6,537 bases of DNA, from positions 1 through 6,537 of the forward strand of contig JAPPJA010000019.1 in NCBI GenBank assembly GCA_028874675.1, given 5' to 3'. Below the pieces are notes generated by a model, which made no database searches, was not told the origin of the DNA, and saw only the letters and a list, made by a program, of their open reading frames with translations. The position numbers were made by a program, and so were the translations under genes. Source of the stretch: Chloroflexota bacterium (GTDB taxonomy: Bacteria > Chloroflexota > Dehalococcoidia > Lucifugimonadales > UBA3495). Shown here piece by piece: positions 1-5,690 of the stretch (the stretch's first letter is position 1; the number at the start of each line of letters is the position of its first letter).

Positions 1-1779
1 CCACATGCCGCTGACGCGGATGGTGGGGTCGAGCCGCGGCTCCCACTGCAGCTTGGGATTGACGGCATACACTACCGGCAGGTCGAACAGGGGCAGCATG
101 AACACTTCCTCGCGGAAGCGGTCTGCCAGTACTTCCAGCCGTTCCTGACGTTCCTGGCCCGAGGAGGCCAGGGCTTCGTCGATCTGGTCCTGGATGCCGC
201 CGGGAGCGGGATCGCAGACTGCGGAGCGCTGGCTGGTGCAGTTCATGTAGTACCGCACCTGTCGCCCGAAGTCCAGCGTCTCGTTGGAGGGCTGGTTGCC
301 GATCATGTGGAAGCCTTCGCAGCTGGAGTGGCCCTTATCCACGGCGGCAATCATGTCGTCGCGACTGGCCTCGGCGGTCTCCGGGTCCCGGCCTGACTCC
401 TCGATAATATCCAGCACTGCCTGGCCCACGGCGCACCGAGAGCGGGCGCTGCGGATGGAAGGCTCGACGATCTGGAACTCGAAGTTGATGCCAACCTCAT
501 TCAGGTAGGCGTGGACGGCCTCGGAAATTTCCGTCTGCTTGGCGACGCGCACGCCCCGGGAGATGAGGGTAATCTTGTTCTCCGGGTTGTAGTTGGCGTC
601 CTGGAGCAGCTGCCTGGAAAGCTCCGGGTTGTATTCGTAGGGGGCAGTGTTTGCTTCAGTTGCCCCGATGATGCCCGGCCAGATGATGTTGCCGCGGCAG
701 GTGGTAAGGCCGGCGTACAGTGTGTCCACCAGTTCCTGGCAGTTGACGGCATGGGCTATTGCCTGGCGGACCTCCTTCTTGCTCAGTTCCGGGTGCCAGG
801 CAGTATCAATCTGCAGGGTGTAGGTCTCGGCGGAGGACCCGAACCGCAGCTGTTCCGCGGGGAAGGCCTCTATCTGCTCAACGCCCACGTCCCAGCCCAT
901 GTCCGCCTCTGCGGTCTCGACCATGGCGGCGATAACGGTGGGCTCACCGCGCCACTGCCATTCTATATTCTTGATCAGGGGCTTCTGGAATTCGAAGTGG
1001 TCGCCCGCGGGCACGTAGTCCTCGTAGGCCTCCTGGGTGATGGACACGCCGGGTGTCCAGTCCACATGCTGGTAAGGACCCAGGCCGATGCTCTGGCCGG
1101 CCCGGTCCTCTTCGGTGGTGCTGGCCAGCCAGGCCGGAGCCTCGAAGCCGAGGAAGAAGGCCGTGTTGGGGAAGATGGGGCAGGCATCCTGACAATTGAT
1201 GTCCACCGTGTAATCGTCCACCTTGACCGACGTATGGGGACCGGTGTAGTTAATGCTGCCACCCTCGGAAGCGGCGCTCCCGTTGGCGGTAAGGCTGGGC
1301 AGCGCGGCGTCGGCATTAAAGGCCTCGCCATTGTGGAACTTGACGCCCTCGCGGAGGTTGAACCGCCAGGTGTCGGCGTCAACCTTTTCCCAGCCCGTGG
1401 TGGCGGTGGTGGGAACGATTCGCAGGTCGTCGCCCGACTGCCAGGTCAGGGGGTCCTGCAGGTTGGCGCGGGTGATGGAAGCATACAAAGACCCGCCTAT
1501 GCTGAGGAAGGAATTGAGGTTAACCGGCTCTTCCGGCACCACCAGGACAATGGAGTCCTGGGCGGTGGCCACATCCTCCGGAAGAGGCGTAGCCGTGGGA
1601 GCCGGAGTGGCTGTGGCGTCCGGTATGGGGGTGGCGGTGGGCTGACCAACCGCCTGGGATGCGGGTGCAGCCGGCGTAGCGGGTTCCGGTTCGGCGGCGC
1701 CTCCGCAAGCAACGATTAGCAGGGCCGATAAGGCCAATAGACCAACAAGCCAAGTGGTGAGGTGTCTCCTGGGTTTCAT
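1..1779 (-). CDS. ABC transporter solute-binding lipoprotein, family 5 (SBP_bac_5), C-terminus cut by window edge
   Basis: 593 residues are visible with no stop codon before the left edge, so the extreme C-terminus is missing; family members usually have about 500-650 residues. The ATG at 1779 is preceded by AAGGAGG at 1784-1790, a strong Shine-Dalgarno site. Residues 1-24 form a basic then hydrophobic signal peptide ending in a lipobox (I22-V23-A24-C25), so the protein should be lipidated on Cys25 and anchored outside the membrane. Residues 26-75 are a low-complexity Ala/Thr/Pro linker. The binding domain follows and carries the typical W138-x-F-x-L-R-x-G-V-x-F-H149-x-G151 motif. Later, the stretch LSKKEVRQAIAHAVN matches the family's conserved helix before the second lobe. 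Such proteins capture peptides or related solutes for an ABC importer. No permease or ATPase gene is visible, so the substrate is unknown. Eight cysteines lie in the mature domain, which is many for this family. Confidence 0.93.
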   Translation of the reverse strand, partial: MKPRRHLTTWLVGLLALSALLIVACGGAAEPEPATPAAPASQAVGQPTATPIPDATATPAPTATPLPEDVATAQDSIVLVVPEEPVNLNSFLSIGGSLYASITRANLQDPLTWQSGDDLRIVPTTATTGWEKVDADTWRFNLREGVKFHNGEAFNADAALPSLTANGSAASEGGSINYTGPHTSVKVDDYTVDINCQDACPIFPNTAFFLGFEAPAWLASTTEEDRAGQSIGLGPYQHVDWTPGVSITQEAYEDYVPAGDHFEFQKPLIKNIEWQWRGEPTVIAAMVETAEADMGWDVGVEQIEAFPAEQLRFGSSAETYTLQIDTAWHPELSKKEVRQAIAHAVNCQELVDTLYAGLTTCRGNIIWPGIIGATEANTAPYEYNPELSRQLLQDANYNPENKITLISRGVRVAKQTEISEAVHAYLNEVGINFEFQIVEPSIRSARSRCAVGQAVLDIIEESGRDPETAEASRDDMIAAVDKGHSSCEGFHMIGNQPSNETLDFGRQVRYYMNCTSQRSAVCDPAPGGIQDQIDEALASSGQERQERLEVLADRFREEVFMLPLFDLPVVYAVNPKLQWEPRLDPTIRVSGMW

Positions 1780-1783
1780 TATT

Positions 1784-1790
1784 CCTCCTT
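1784..1790 (-). promoter_or_regulatory. Strong ribosome binding site of the solute-binding lipoprotein gene
   Basis: AAGGAGG on the minus strand lies four bases upstream of the ATG at 1779. It is an almost perfect anti-Shine-Dalgarno match and fixes the start codon. Confidence 0.85.
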
Positions 1791-1879
1791 TAACCTGAAA
1801 AGCGCCTCTCGGGATTTGGGATTCAGAATGCCGGATACCGAGCCCAGCACAAGCCCGGTGTGACGAAAAAGTTTAGAAG

Positions 1880-1908
1880 ATTCTAGATTGGCTTCGTGAC
1901 AAAAGCAA
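1880..1908 (-). promoter_or_regulatory. Candidate sigma-70-type promoter for the solute-binding lipoprotein gene
   Basis: On the minus strand a -35-like TTGCTT (1908-1903) is followed after exactly 17 bases by a -10-like TAGAAT (1885-1880). The -10 differs from TATAAT at one position and is identical to the -10 proposed for rplU in this window; the -35 is weak (3 of 6). The implied leader is about 95 nt. I saw no convincing riboswitch or attenuator in it. Confidence 0.45.
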
Positions 1909-1966
1909 CCGGCACGGGCAGGCATGGGCAATTACTTCATCCATGCCATTTGGGTTGTGCGAGATC

Positions 1967-2057
1967 CTTCGTGGAAAGTACTCATCCCTCCCCCACTGGG
2001 AGAGGGGCCGCAGGTGAGGGACCCCAAGAATTCGAAACACCGCGTCCCGACCTGAAG
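1967..2057 (+). repeat. Palindromic intergenic repeat, copy A
   Basis: This 91-bp unit aligns without gaps to 5216-5306 (copy B), with 73 identical positions, in the same orientation. Its core is a hairpin: CCCTCCCCC (1986-1994), loop ACT, then GGGAGAGGG (1998-2006), with one C-A mismatch. A conserved AGGTGAGGG follows. The ends, CTTCGTGG and CCTGAAG, are weakly inverted relative to each other. It contains no convincing coding sequence. It resembles the GGGAGAGGG-type palindromes scattered between genes in many bacterial genomes; the family assignment is from memory. Confidence 0.75.
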
Positions 2058-2060
2058 GCT

Positions 2061-2354
2061 CCGTTTACTTTGGGGTTGAGGAGTTGTCCAAATGAAGAGG
2101 TAACTGCAAAAGGGCCCCGCCTGGGCTTCTAAACCTTTTCCTGTTGCGTGGTCATCTGGTACCCCTTCCTCTGCATTGGGGACATCTGATCACAATCTTC
2201 GCTGGGTGTCAGATTAAATCTTTACTCTTGCACCTAACTGGCAGCGAACTGCCCGAGGGACAACCTGCGTCGCCTTTATCCTTGTCTCTCCTGATTGGTC
2301 TTGGTACTTTTGGTATCTGTAGCTTGTATCTGGCCCGATTTGGTTAATCAGTCT
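2061..2354. other. Non-coding stretch between repeat A and the HEPN-like gene
   Basis: I see no gene here; short open frames lack ribosome sites and family features. The base composition is visibly more A/T-rich than the lipoprotein gene. A weak bulged hairpin on the minus strand (about 2108-2128, AAGCCC pairing with GGG and CTT, then TTTT) could act as a terminator for the two-gene module. It is over 200 bases downstream of that module's stop and is poorly formed, so I do not list it separately. Confidence 0.5.
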
Positions 2355-2804
2355 TCATGTTCTTGCACTAAACAGGACGAGAATGGCGAAGCTCGTCTCC
2401 CGTATGAGCTGGAGCACCTCGGATTTAGAGAATGTCCCCATAGGGTCGTAGTCCGCAGTGTGTCGGTGGGACTGCATCTTGGCAAACTGGACCGCAAAGT
2501 CCTGGATGTCTTGAGGAAAGTGCGGCAGTTCTTGCCTATTGGCAGCTCTCGCAGCTTGGGAGTGGTTCAGGGCTCTATAAAGTTGTCGCCATGCTCGGTT
2601 GCTACGCTTTGACGGGGTGGCGCCAACCAGAAGGTTTGCGTTTGACCTGGCCAACGCATGGAACATAGCGTAGTAGGCGGTACTTACTGCTCGGCAAAGG
2701 TCTTCCTGCCTGGGACGGCCCTTATTTTGACTATAGGCAAGGCGGTTGGCAGTGGAGATGAGGCTGTTGGGGTTCAAGCCAATTGGCGTTCCAATTTCGG
2801 CCAT
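2355..2804 (-). CDS. HEPN-like helical protein, second gene of a two-gene module
   Basis: 149 residues, predicted mostly helical and soluble. Visible motifs are a Gly-Arg-Pro-Arg-Gln segment (29-33), then AVSTAYYAMFHALAR (39-53), typical of the HEPN superfamily's first long helices. Further on come AWRQLYRALNH (71-81), DIQDFAVQF (99-107) and RHTADYDP (114-121), matching the R-x-x-A-D-Y-D signature of many HEPN proteins. HEPN proteins often act as RNases or regulators in toxin-antitoxin and defence pairs. The strict R-x4-6-H RNase motif is not obvious here, so catalysis is uncertain. The ATG at 2804 is chosen because the homologous-looking part begins there; an upstream ATG at 2897 would add 31 residues that only read through the previous gene. 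With this start it overlaps the preceding gene by 31 bp, indicating translational coupling. The function as toxin is inference. Confidence 0.7.
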   Translation of the reverse strand: MAEIGTPIGLNPNSLISTANRLAYSQNKGRPRQEDLCRAVSTAYYAMFHALARSNANLLVGATPSKRSNRAWRQLYRALNHSQAARAANRQELPHFPQDIQDFAVQFAKMQSHRHTADYDPMGTFSKSEVLQLIRETSFAILVLFSART

Positions 2805-3082
2805 TCGGATTTCTCGACGAATGACTGAACAGGAATGGCGTCGAAACCCAATTCCTCTGCCTGAGGCCAGACGCGGCTGGAAAGGCGCAGGGTCCAACGG
2901 GGGTCGAGCTTACTCTGATCTCCCTCGAACACGATATAGGTGTGGAGGTAATGTCTTCCATCGTGGTCCACTTTGGGGATCACAACGATGGGGTCGAAGG
3001 TGAAGTCCCCCTCGAATCTTTCCTTCAGGAGCGCGTTTATGAGTGACTTGAACTTGTCGGGCGCTTCTGACTCGTTGCTCAT
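2774..3082 (-). CDS. Conserved-looking small protein of unknown function, first gene of the HEPN-like module
   Basis: 102 residues, soluble, no signal peptide or membrane segment. I do not recognise a named family. Visible motifs are VIPKVDHDG (34-42), YLHTYIVFEGD (45-55, a likely beta strand ending in an acidic turn), LDPRWT (59-64) and SFVEKSEW (87-94). From memory, similar small proteins accompany HEPN-like partners of the next gene's type, which suggests an antitoxin or partner role; this is inference. The ATG at 3082 is chosen because GGAAG lies seven bases upstream on the minus strand. A longer reading from a TTG at 3205 (143 residues) is possible but has no ribosome site; an ATG at 3121 also lacks one. 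It overlaps the HEPN-like gene by 31 bp, so the two are surely co-transcribed. A degenerate nucleotidyltransferase is one possible alternative, not demonstrated. Confidence 0.6.
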   Translation of the reverse strand: MSNESEAPDKFKSLINALLKERFEGDFTFDPIVVIPKVDHDGRHYLHTYIVFEGDQSKLDPRWTLRLSSRVWPQAEELGFDAIPVQSFVEKSEWPKLERQLA

Positions 3083-3268
3083 GGTCTCTCTTCCAAGTAA
3101 TTCGCGTTCTAGGTACTGCATTATTGACGTGGCGTAGCGCAAGTCTTGAAAGTTGCTACTTTCTCCAGCGAGCTCCTTCTCAGTTTGAGGAATGGACAGC
3201 GTCAATCAATATACAAGGGATGTATGTATCACTGCTATCTTATCACTTGGTTGGCAGCAATTGAAAGC
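3083..3268. promoter_or_regulatory. Upstream region of the HEPN-like module with small dyad and iterated sequence
   Basis: If translation starts at 3082, this is the promoter and leader region. It holds a perfect 6-bp dyad GAAAGT-TGCT-ACTTTC (3148-3163) and two copies of TATCAC (3227-3232 and 3241-3246) with a 14-bp period. Either could be operator half-sites for autoregulation, as is common for toxin-antitoxin pairs. No -35/-10 pair with good spacing stands out. Confidence 0.3.
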
Positions 3269-3276
3269 GTCATTAG
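3269..3276. repeat. Direct repeat GTCATTAG, left copy (putative target-site duplication)
   Basis: This 8-bp word recurs exactly and in the same orientation at 5106-5113. The two copies sit immediately outside the outer ends of two inverted MITE-like elements, as a target-site duplication would. Confidence 0.6.
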
Positions 3277-3280
3277 CCCT

Positions 3281-3498
3281 GGGCAATCGCATCTAGTGTT
3301 CAGTCTATAGGATGCTGATTTTCGTAAGGCAGGAGTCATGTCGCCCTGAGCCTGCCGAAGGGCCTGGAGTCCTACCCCTCAGCCAGGTTGCGAGTCCGAA
3401 AGCCAGTTTGTGGGATGGAGTTTGGATTCTTCGACGTAGTTTAGCCTGAGCCAAATCGAAGGGCTCAGAATGACAACATACTCATAATGCGATTGCCC
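3281..3498 (+). mobile_element. MITE-like element, left copy
   Basis: 218 bp with perfect 12-bp terminal inverted repeats, GGGCAATCGCAT (3281-3292) and its complement (3487-3498). Inside are two direct copies of CCTGAGCC-N3/4-CGAAGGGC (near 3345 and 3445). The second forms a perfect 7-bp hairpin, CTGAGCC (3446-3452) with GGCTCAG (3462-3468). It matches the right element in inverted orientation, including a perfect 39-bp block (3429-3467 against 4929-4967), while about 55 bp in the middle (near 3365-3419) are unrelated. No protein is encoded. The internal words belong to the TTCGA...GGCTCAG repeats seen in many environmental bacterial genomes (from memory). Confidence 0.65.
3446..3468. repeat. 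Hairpin inside the left MITE-like element
   Basis: CTGAGCC, a 9-base loop, then GGCTCAG form a perfect 7-bp stem. No T-run follows on either strand, so it is unlikely to be an intrinsic terminator. The same hairpin, one base pair shorter, is in the right copy. Confidence 0.6.
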
Positions 3499-3580
3499 CG
3501 GCCGTGCCGGTCGAGATGTTGGGCGACTCCTCTGGGCGCTGCCATACGCGGGTGATCTGTCACGAAGCCACCGGCGCCCC

Positions 3581-4813
3581 TCAGTCCAGCCGCCTGATGT
3601 TCGGCATGCCAATCATGGTGATTAAGCTGACCGCACTCAGAATGGCCCCGTTGATCAGCAGGGCCCTCGGGGCTCCCACCACTCCCGCCAGGGCGCCAAC
3701 TCCCATGTGGCCTACCGGCGCAAACCCGATGCTCAGCACCCAGGACCCCATCGCTCGCCCCCGTTCCTCGTCCGACACCAGTTGCTGCATCAGGGTCTTG
3801 TAGAGGGTATCGACGGCCATGGCGCAGGCGTTTACGAACAGGAGCACCGCCAGGAAAGAATATATGCTGCCCGACAGGGAGAACGCCATCAGTCCAATGC
3901 CAAAACCAATGGCCGTGGCAAACATCAGCAGTCCCTTCTTCCTGGCAGTCCCGAGTCCGGCCAGCAGCCATAGTCCCAGCAGTCCCCCCGCCTGCCGCCC
4001 CGCGGTCATTACACCCAGCCCGGTGGGCCCAACAAACAGCACCTCCTTGGCAAACACCGGCAGCAGTGTCATGTGCGTGAATCCCAGCACTTCGGTGACT
4101 GCCGTCAGCAACATCAGGGCCAGCAGGAAGCGGCGGCTGCGCACCAGGCTGACATAGCCCGCCAGATTCTTCAGGACCGATGTGGCGGCAACCCGGGACG
4201 ACCGCCCCGGGGTTTGGAGGGCCAGGGTAGCCACAGCAGCCAGCAGGTAACAGACCCCCGCCGCCACAAATTGCCAGCCAGCCCCGGCGGCCTCGATCAG
4301 CGCTCCGCTGGCCAGGGACCCGACAATGCCGCCGCCCTGCATGGCCATCGCCCCCAGCGCCAGCCCGTTCAGGGATAGTCCCGAGCCCACGATGTCAAAG
4401 GTGTAAGTCTGACGGACCGTGAGGGTGAAGGCGAACATACTGCCCAGGGCGCCCACCAGCCCGACCACGACCCAGACGTTGGCAAGTCCGCCCAGCAGCA
4501 ACATCAGGGCCATCACCATCGCGACCAGGGAGGCTCCCAGGTTGCCAATGCCCAGCAGCAACCGCCGCTCCCAGCGGTCGGTTATTGCGCCGGACAATAT
4601 GCCGAACAGGAAAAAGGGCAGCATCCGGGCTGCGGCGCCCACGCCAACCATGAACTCCGAGCCGGTAAGCTCGAATATCAGCCACCCCACGGAGACCTGC
4701 TCCATTCCCGTAGCCAGCGAGTAGAGGAGCGTGGACGCCCACAACAGGCGGAAGTCGCGGATTCGCAGTGAGGCCGTCCAGTTTCCCATGGCTATCATAG
4801 GGCGATGATACAC
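3581..4813 (-). CDS. Major facilitator superfamily transporter, MFS_3/EntS-like efflux type
   Basis: 410 residues, the usual size for a 12-helix MFS protein, with long hydrophobic helices throughout and a polar central loop near residues 195-225. The N-terminus RDFRLLWAST (19-28) is typical of the EntS-like subgroup. G75-A-I-T-D79-R80-W-E-R83-R84 is the MFS motif A between helices 2 and 3, and EERGRAMG (349-356) is the usual loop motif in the C-terminal half. Such proteins export drugs, siderophores or other small molecules by proton antiport; the substrate cannot be told from sequence. The start is uncertain: GTG at 4813 has a GGTGA at 4822-4818 at workable spacing, whereas ATGs at 4798 and 4789 have no ribosome site. 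The gene is the only cargo between two inverted MITE-like elements and is transcribed opposite to rplU. Confidence 0.9.
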   Translation of the reverse strand: MYHRPMIAMGNWTASLRIRDFRLLWASTLLYSLATGMEQVSVGWLIFELTGSEFMVGVGAAARMLPFFLFGILSGAITDRWERRLLLGIGNLGASLVAMVMALMLLLGGLANVWVVVGLVGALGSMFAFTLTVRQTYTFDIVGSGLSLNGLALGAMAMQGGGIVGSLASGALIEAAGAGWQFVAAGVCYLLAAVATLALQTPGRSSRVAATSVLKNLAGYVSLVRSRRFLLALMLLTAVTEVLGFTHMTLLPVFAKEVLFVGPTGLGVMTAGRQAGGLLGLWLLAGLGTARKKGLLMFATAIGFGIGLMAFSLSGSIYSFLAVLLFVNACAMAVDTLYKTLMQQLVSDEERGRAMGSWVLSIGFAPVGHMGVGALAGVVGAPRALLINGAILSAVSLITMIGMPNIRRLD

Positions 4814-4897
4814 CCATCACCGGCGTTGCCCGCTACGATCAGGATGATTCAATTCACCGGATTTCCGCATCCTGCCTGGCTGGCCGATCTGGAGCCA

Positions 4898-5103
4898 AGG
4901 CAATCGCGTTTTAAATCTCTTGTCATGTTGAGCCCTTCGATTTGGCTCAGGCTAAACTACGTCGAAGCATCCAAAATCCGTCATATAGCGATGGCCACGT
5001 TGCCCAAACCATCTCTCCAGGTATCGATCTTAGACCCTTCGGCAGGCTCAGGGTAACATGACCTCTCTTTAAAGTAGCTGCCAAGTTTAAAGCGCAATTG
5101 CCC
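4898..5103 (-). mobile_element. MITE-like element, right copy (inverted)
   Basis: 206 bp. Its ends are imperfect terminal inverted repeats: GGCAATCGCGTTTTAAA at the inner end and, on the other strand, GGGCAATTGCGCTTTAAA at the outer end (5103 back to 5086). It carries the same two internal CCTGAGCC-N-CGAAGGGC words and the TGAGCC/GGCTCA hairpin as the left copy, on the minus strand. The outer end abuts GTCATTAG at 5106. Its central bases differ completely from the left copy, so this is an older or recombined family member and not a recent local duplicate. It lies between the divergent MFS and rplU genes and may affect either promoter. Confidence 0.65.
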
Positions 5104-5105
5104 TG

Positions 5106-5113
5106 GTCATTAG
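5106..5113. repeat. Direct repeat GTCATTAG, right copy (putative target-site duplication)
   Basis: Exact same-orientation match to 3269-3276, immediately outside the outer end of the right MITE-like element. Confidence 0.6.
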
Positions 5114-5172
5114 ACAGCTTCATTCCCCCATTAACGTAATCCCTTTCTTTTATCCTTGATAAACAGGGCGGA

Positions 5173-5205
5173 CTGAGGTGAACCCCATGCGTGGATAAAC
5201 CTCAG
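5173..5205. repeat. Interrupted dyad upstream of repeat B
   Basis: CTGAGGT (5173-5179) and ACCTCAG (5199-5205) form a perfect 7-bp stem around a 19-base loop that holds a small CCA/TGG inner pairing. No T-run follows on the plus strand. Just after it, CCTTCGTG occurs twice in tandem (5206-5213 and 5215-5222). It may be an edge of the repeat family or a regulatory hairpin; the role is unknown. Confidence 0.35.
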
Positions 5206-5215
5206 CCTTCGTGCC

Positions 5216-5306
5216 CTTCGTGGACAGAATTCACCCCTCTCCCACTGGGAGAGGGGCCGTAGGTGAGGGCATCCCGGAAACCGAAAGACCCTGTTCCGGC
5301 CTGAAG
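5216..5306 (+). repeat. Palindromic intergenic repeat, copy B
   Basis: Same 91-bp unit as copy A (1967-2057), 73 of 91 identical without gaps. Its hairpin is perfect: CCCCTCTCCC (5234-5243), loop ACT, GGGAGAGGGG (5247-5256), a 10-bp stem with a 3-base loop. It ends only six bases before the -35 of the proposed rplU promoter. No T-run follows the stem, so it is not a standard terminator. Confidence 0.75.
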
Positions 5307-5312
5307 CATACC

Positions 5313-5341
5313 TTGACACTCATACACCGCTACCCTAGAAT
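5313..5341 (+). promoter_or_regulatory. Near-consensus sigma-70-type promoter of the rplU operon
   Basis: TTGACA (5313-5318) is a perfect -35, followed by exactly 17 bases and TAGAAT (5336-5341), one mismatch from the -10 consensus. Transcription should start near 5348, leaving a leader of only about 16 nt that already contains the ribosome site. This fits strong, constitutive expression of ribosomal protein genes and leaves no room for an autoregulatory leader. Confidence 0.8.
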
Positions 5342-5363
5342 GAACAACCGAGGTTTTTTGAAT

Positions 5364-5684
5364 ATGGATTACGCAATTTTCAAGACCGGGGGCAAGCAAT
5401 ACCGGGTTAAGCCGGGAGACGTTCTGGACGTCGAGCTTCTGCCCCTTGAGGTAGGCGATTCAGCGGAGTTCGAGGAAGTGCTGGCCGTTTCCGACGGCGG
5501 CGAGGTCAACTTCGGCTCTCCTCACGTGGCCGGCGCCAGGGTTGTCGCCCAGGTCCAGTCCCACTACAAGGACCGCAAGCTGATGGTCTTCAAGTACAAG
5601 GCCAAGACCAGGTACCGCCTGAAGAAGGGCCACCGGCAGAATTACACGCGCCTGGTTATCCAGGACATCCAGACGGGAGGCTAA
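5364..5684 (+). CDS. rplU: 50S ribosomal protein bL21
   Basis: 106 residues, the normal bL21 length. The N-terminus MDYAIFKTGGKQYRV is the family's hallmark, and FKYKAKTRYRLKKGHRQNYT near the C-terminus matches the bL21 signature that contacts 23S rRNA. Translation starts at the ATG at 5364; GAGG at 5350-5353 is a modest ribosome site. The open frame continues upstream through repeat B and the promoter, but that part cannot belong to the protein because it lies before the transcription start. bL21 binds 23S rRNA early in 50S assembly. rpmA follows six bases after the stop, so the two are co-translated from one message. Confidence 0.97.
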   Translation: MDYAIFKTGGKQYRVKPGDVLDVELLPLEVGDSAEFEEVLAVSDGGEVNFGSPHVAGARVVAQVQSHYKDRKLMVFKYKAKTRYRLKKGHRQNYTRLVIQDIQTGG

Positions 5685-5690
5685 CCCTCA

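Larger units (their letters stand above)
3277..5105. mobile_element. Putative composite MITE-MFS-MITE mobile unit
   Basis: Two related elements (3281-3498 and 4898-5103) lie in opposite orientation around a single transporter gene. They sit almost symmetrically: 82 bp from the gene's stop and 84 bp from its start. An exact 8-bp direct repeat GTCATTAG flanks the outside of the pair, and neither inner end has a matching duplication, so the pair plus cargo may have inserted as one unit. There is no transposase gene inside, so mobility would need an enzyme acting in trans. The outer ends read C-T/A-GGGCAAT-C/T-GC. Confidence 0.5.

Noticed and set aside
511..1719. A 402-codon plus-strand open frame, Gly-rich
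   Set aside because: It is antisense to the solute-binding lipoprotein gene, whose lipobox, ribosome site and family motif are clear. The plus-strand product has no recognisable domain and its Gly/Arg richness comes from the complementary codon bias.
1896..2132. Open frame running through repeat A
   Set aside because: No ribosome site, and the translation is mostly the repeat. The similar translated segment seen at repeat B is due to shared DNA, not to a shared protein.
3499..3580. Possible terminator or small gene between the MFS stop and the left element
   Set aside because: No stem followed by a T-run on the minus strand and no ribosome site; I see nothing supportable in it.
3504..4157. 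Several plus-strand open frames across the MFS gene
   Set aside because: They are shadows of the MFS coding frame, with Pro/Ser/Arg-rich low-information translations and no ribosome sites.
3281..5103. CRISPR array or site-specific integration (att) sites for the repeated words
   Set aside because: There are only two inverted element copies with terminal inverted repeats and no regularly spaced units, cas genes or integrase.
5211..5363. An N-terminal extension of bL21 starting upstream of 5364
   Set aside because: It would translate repeat B and the promoter itself; the bL21 family starts at the MDYAIFKTGGK segment and length fits only from 5364.
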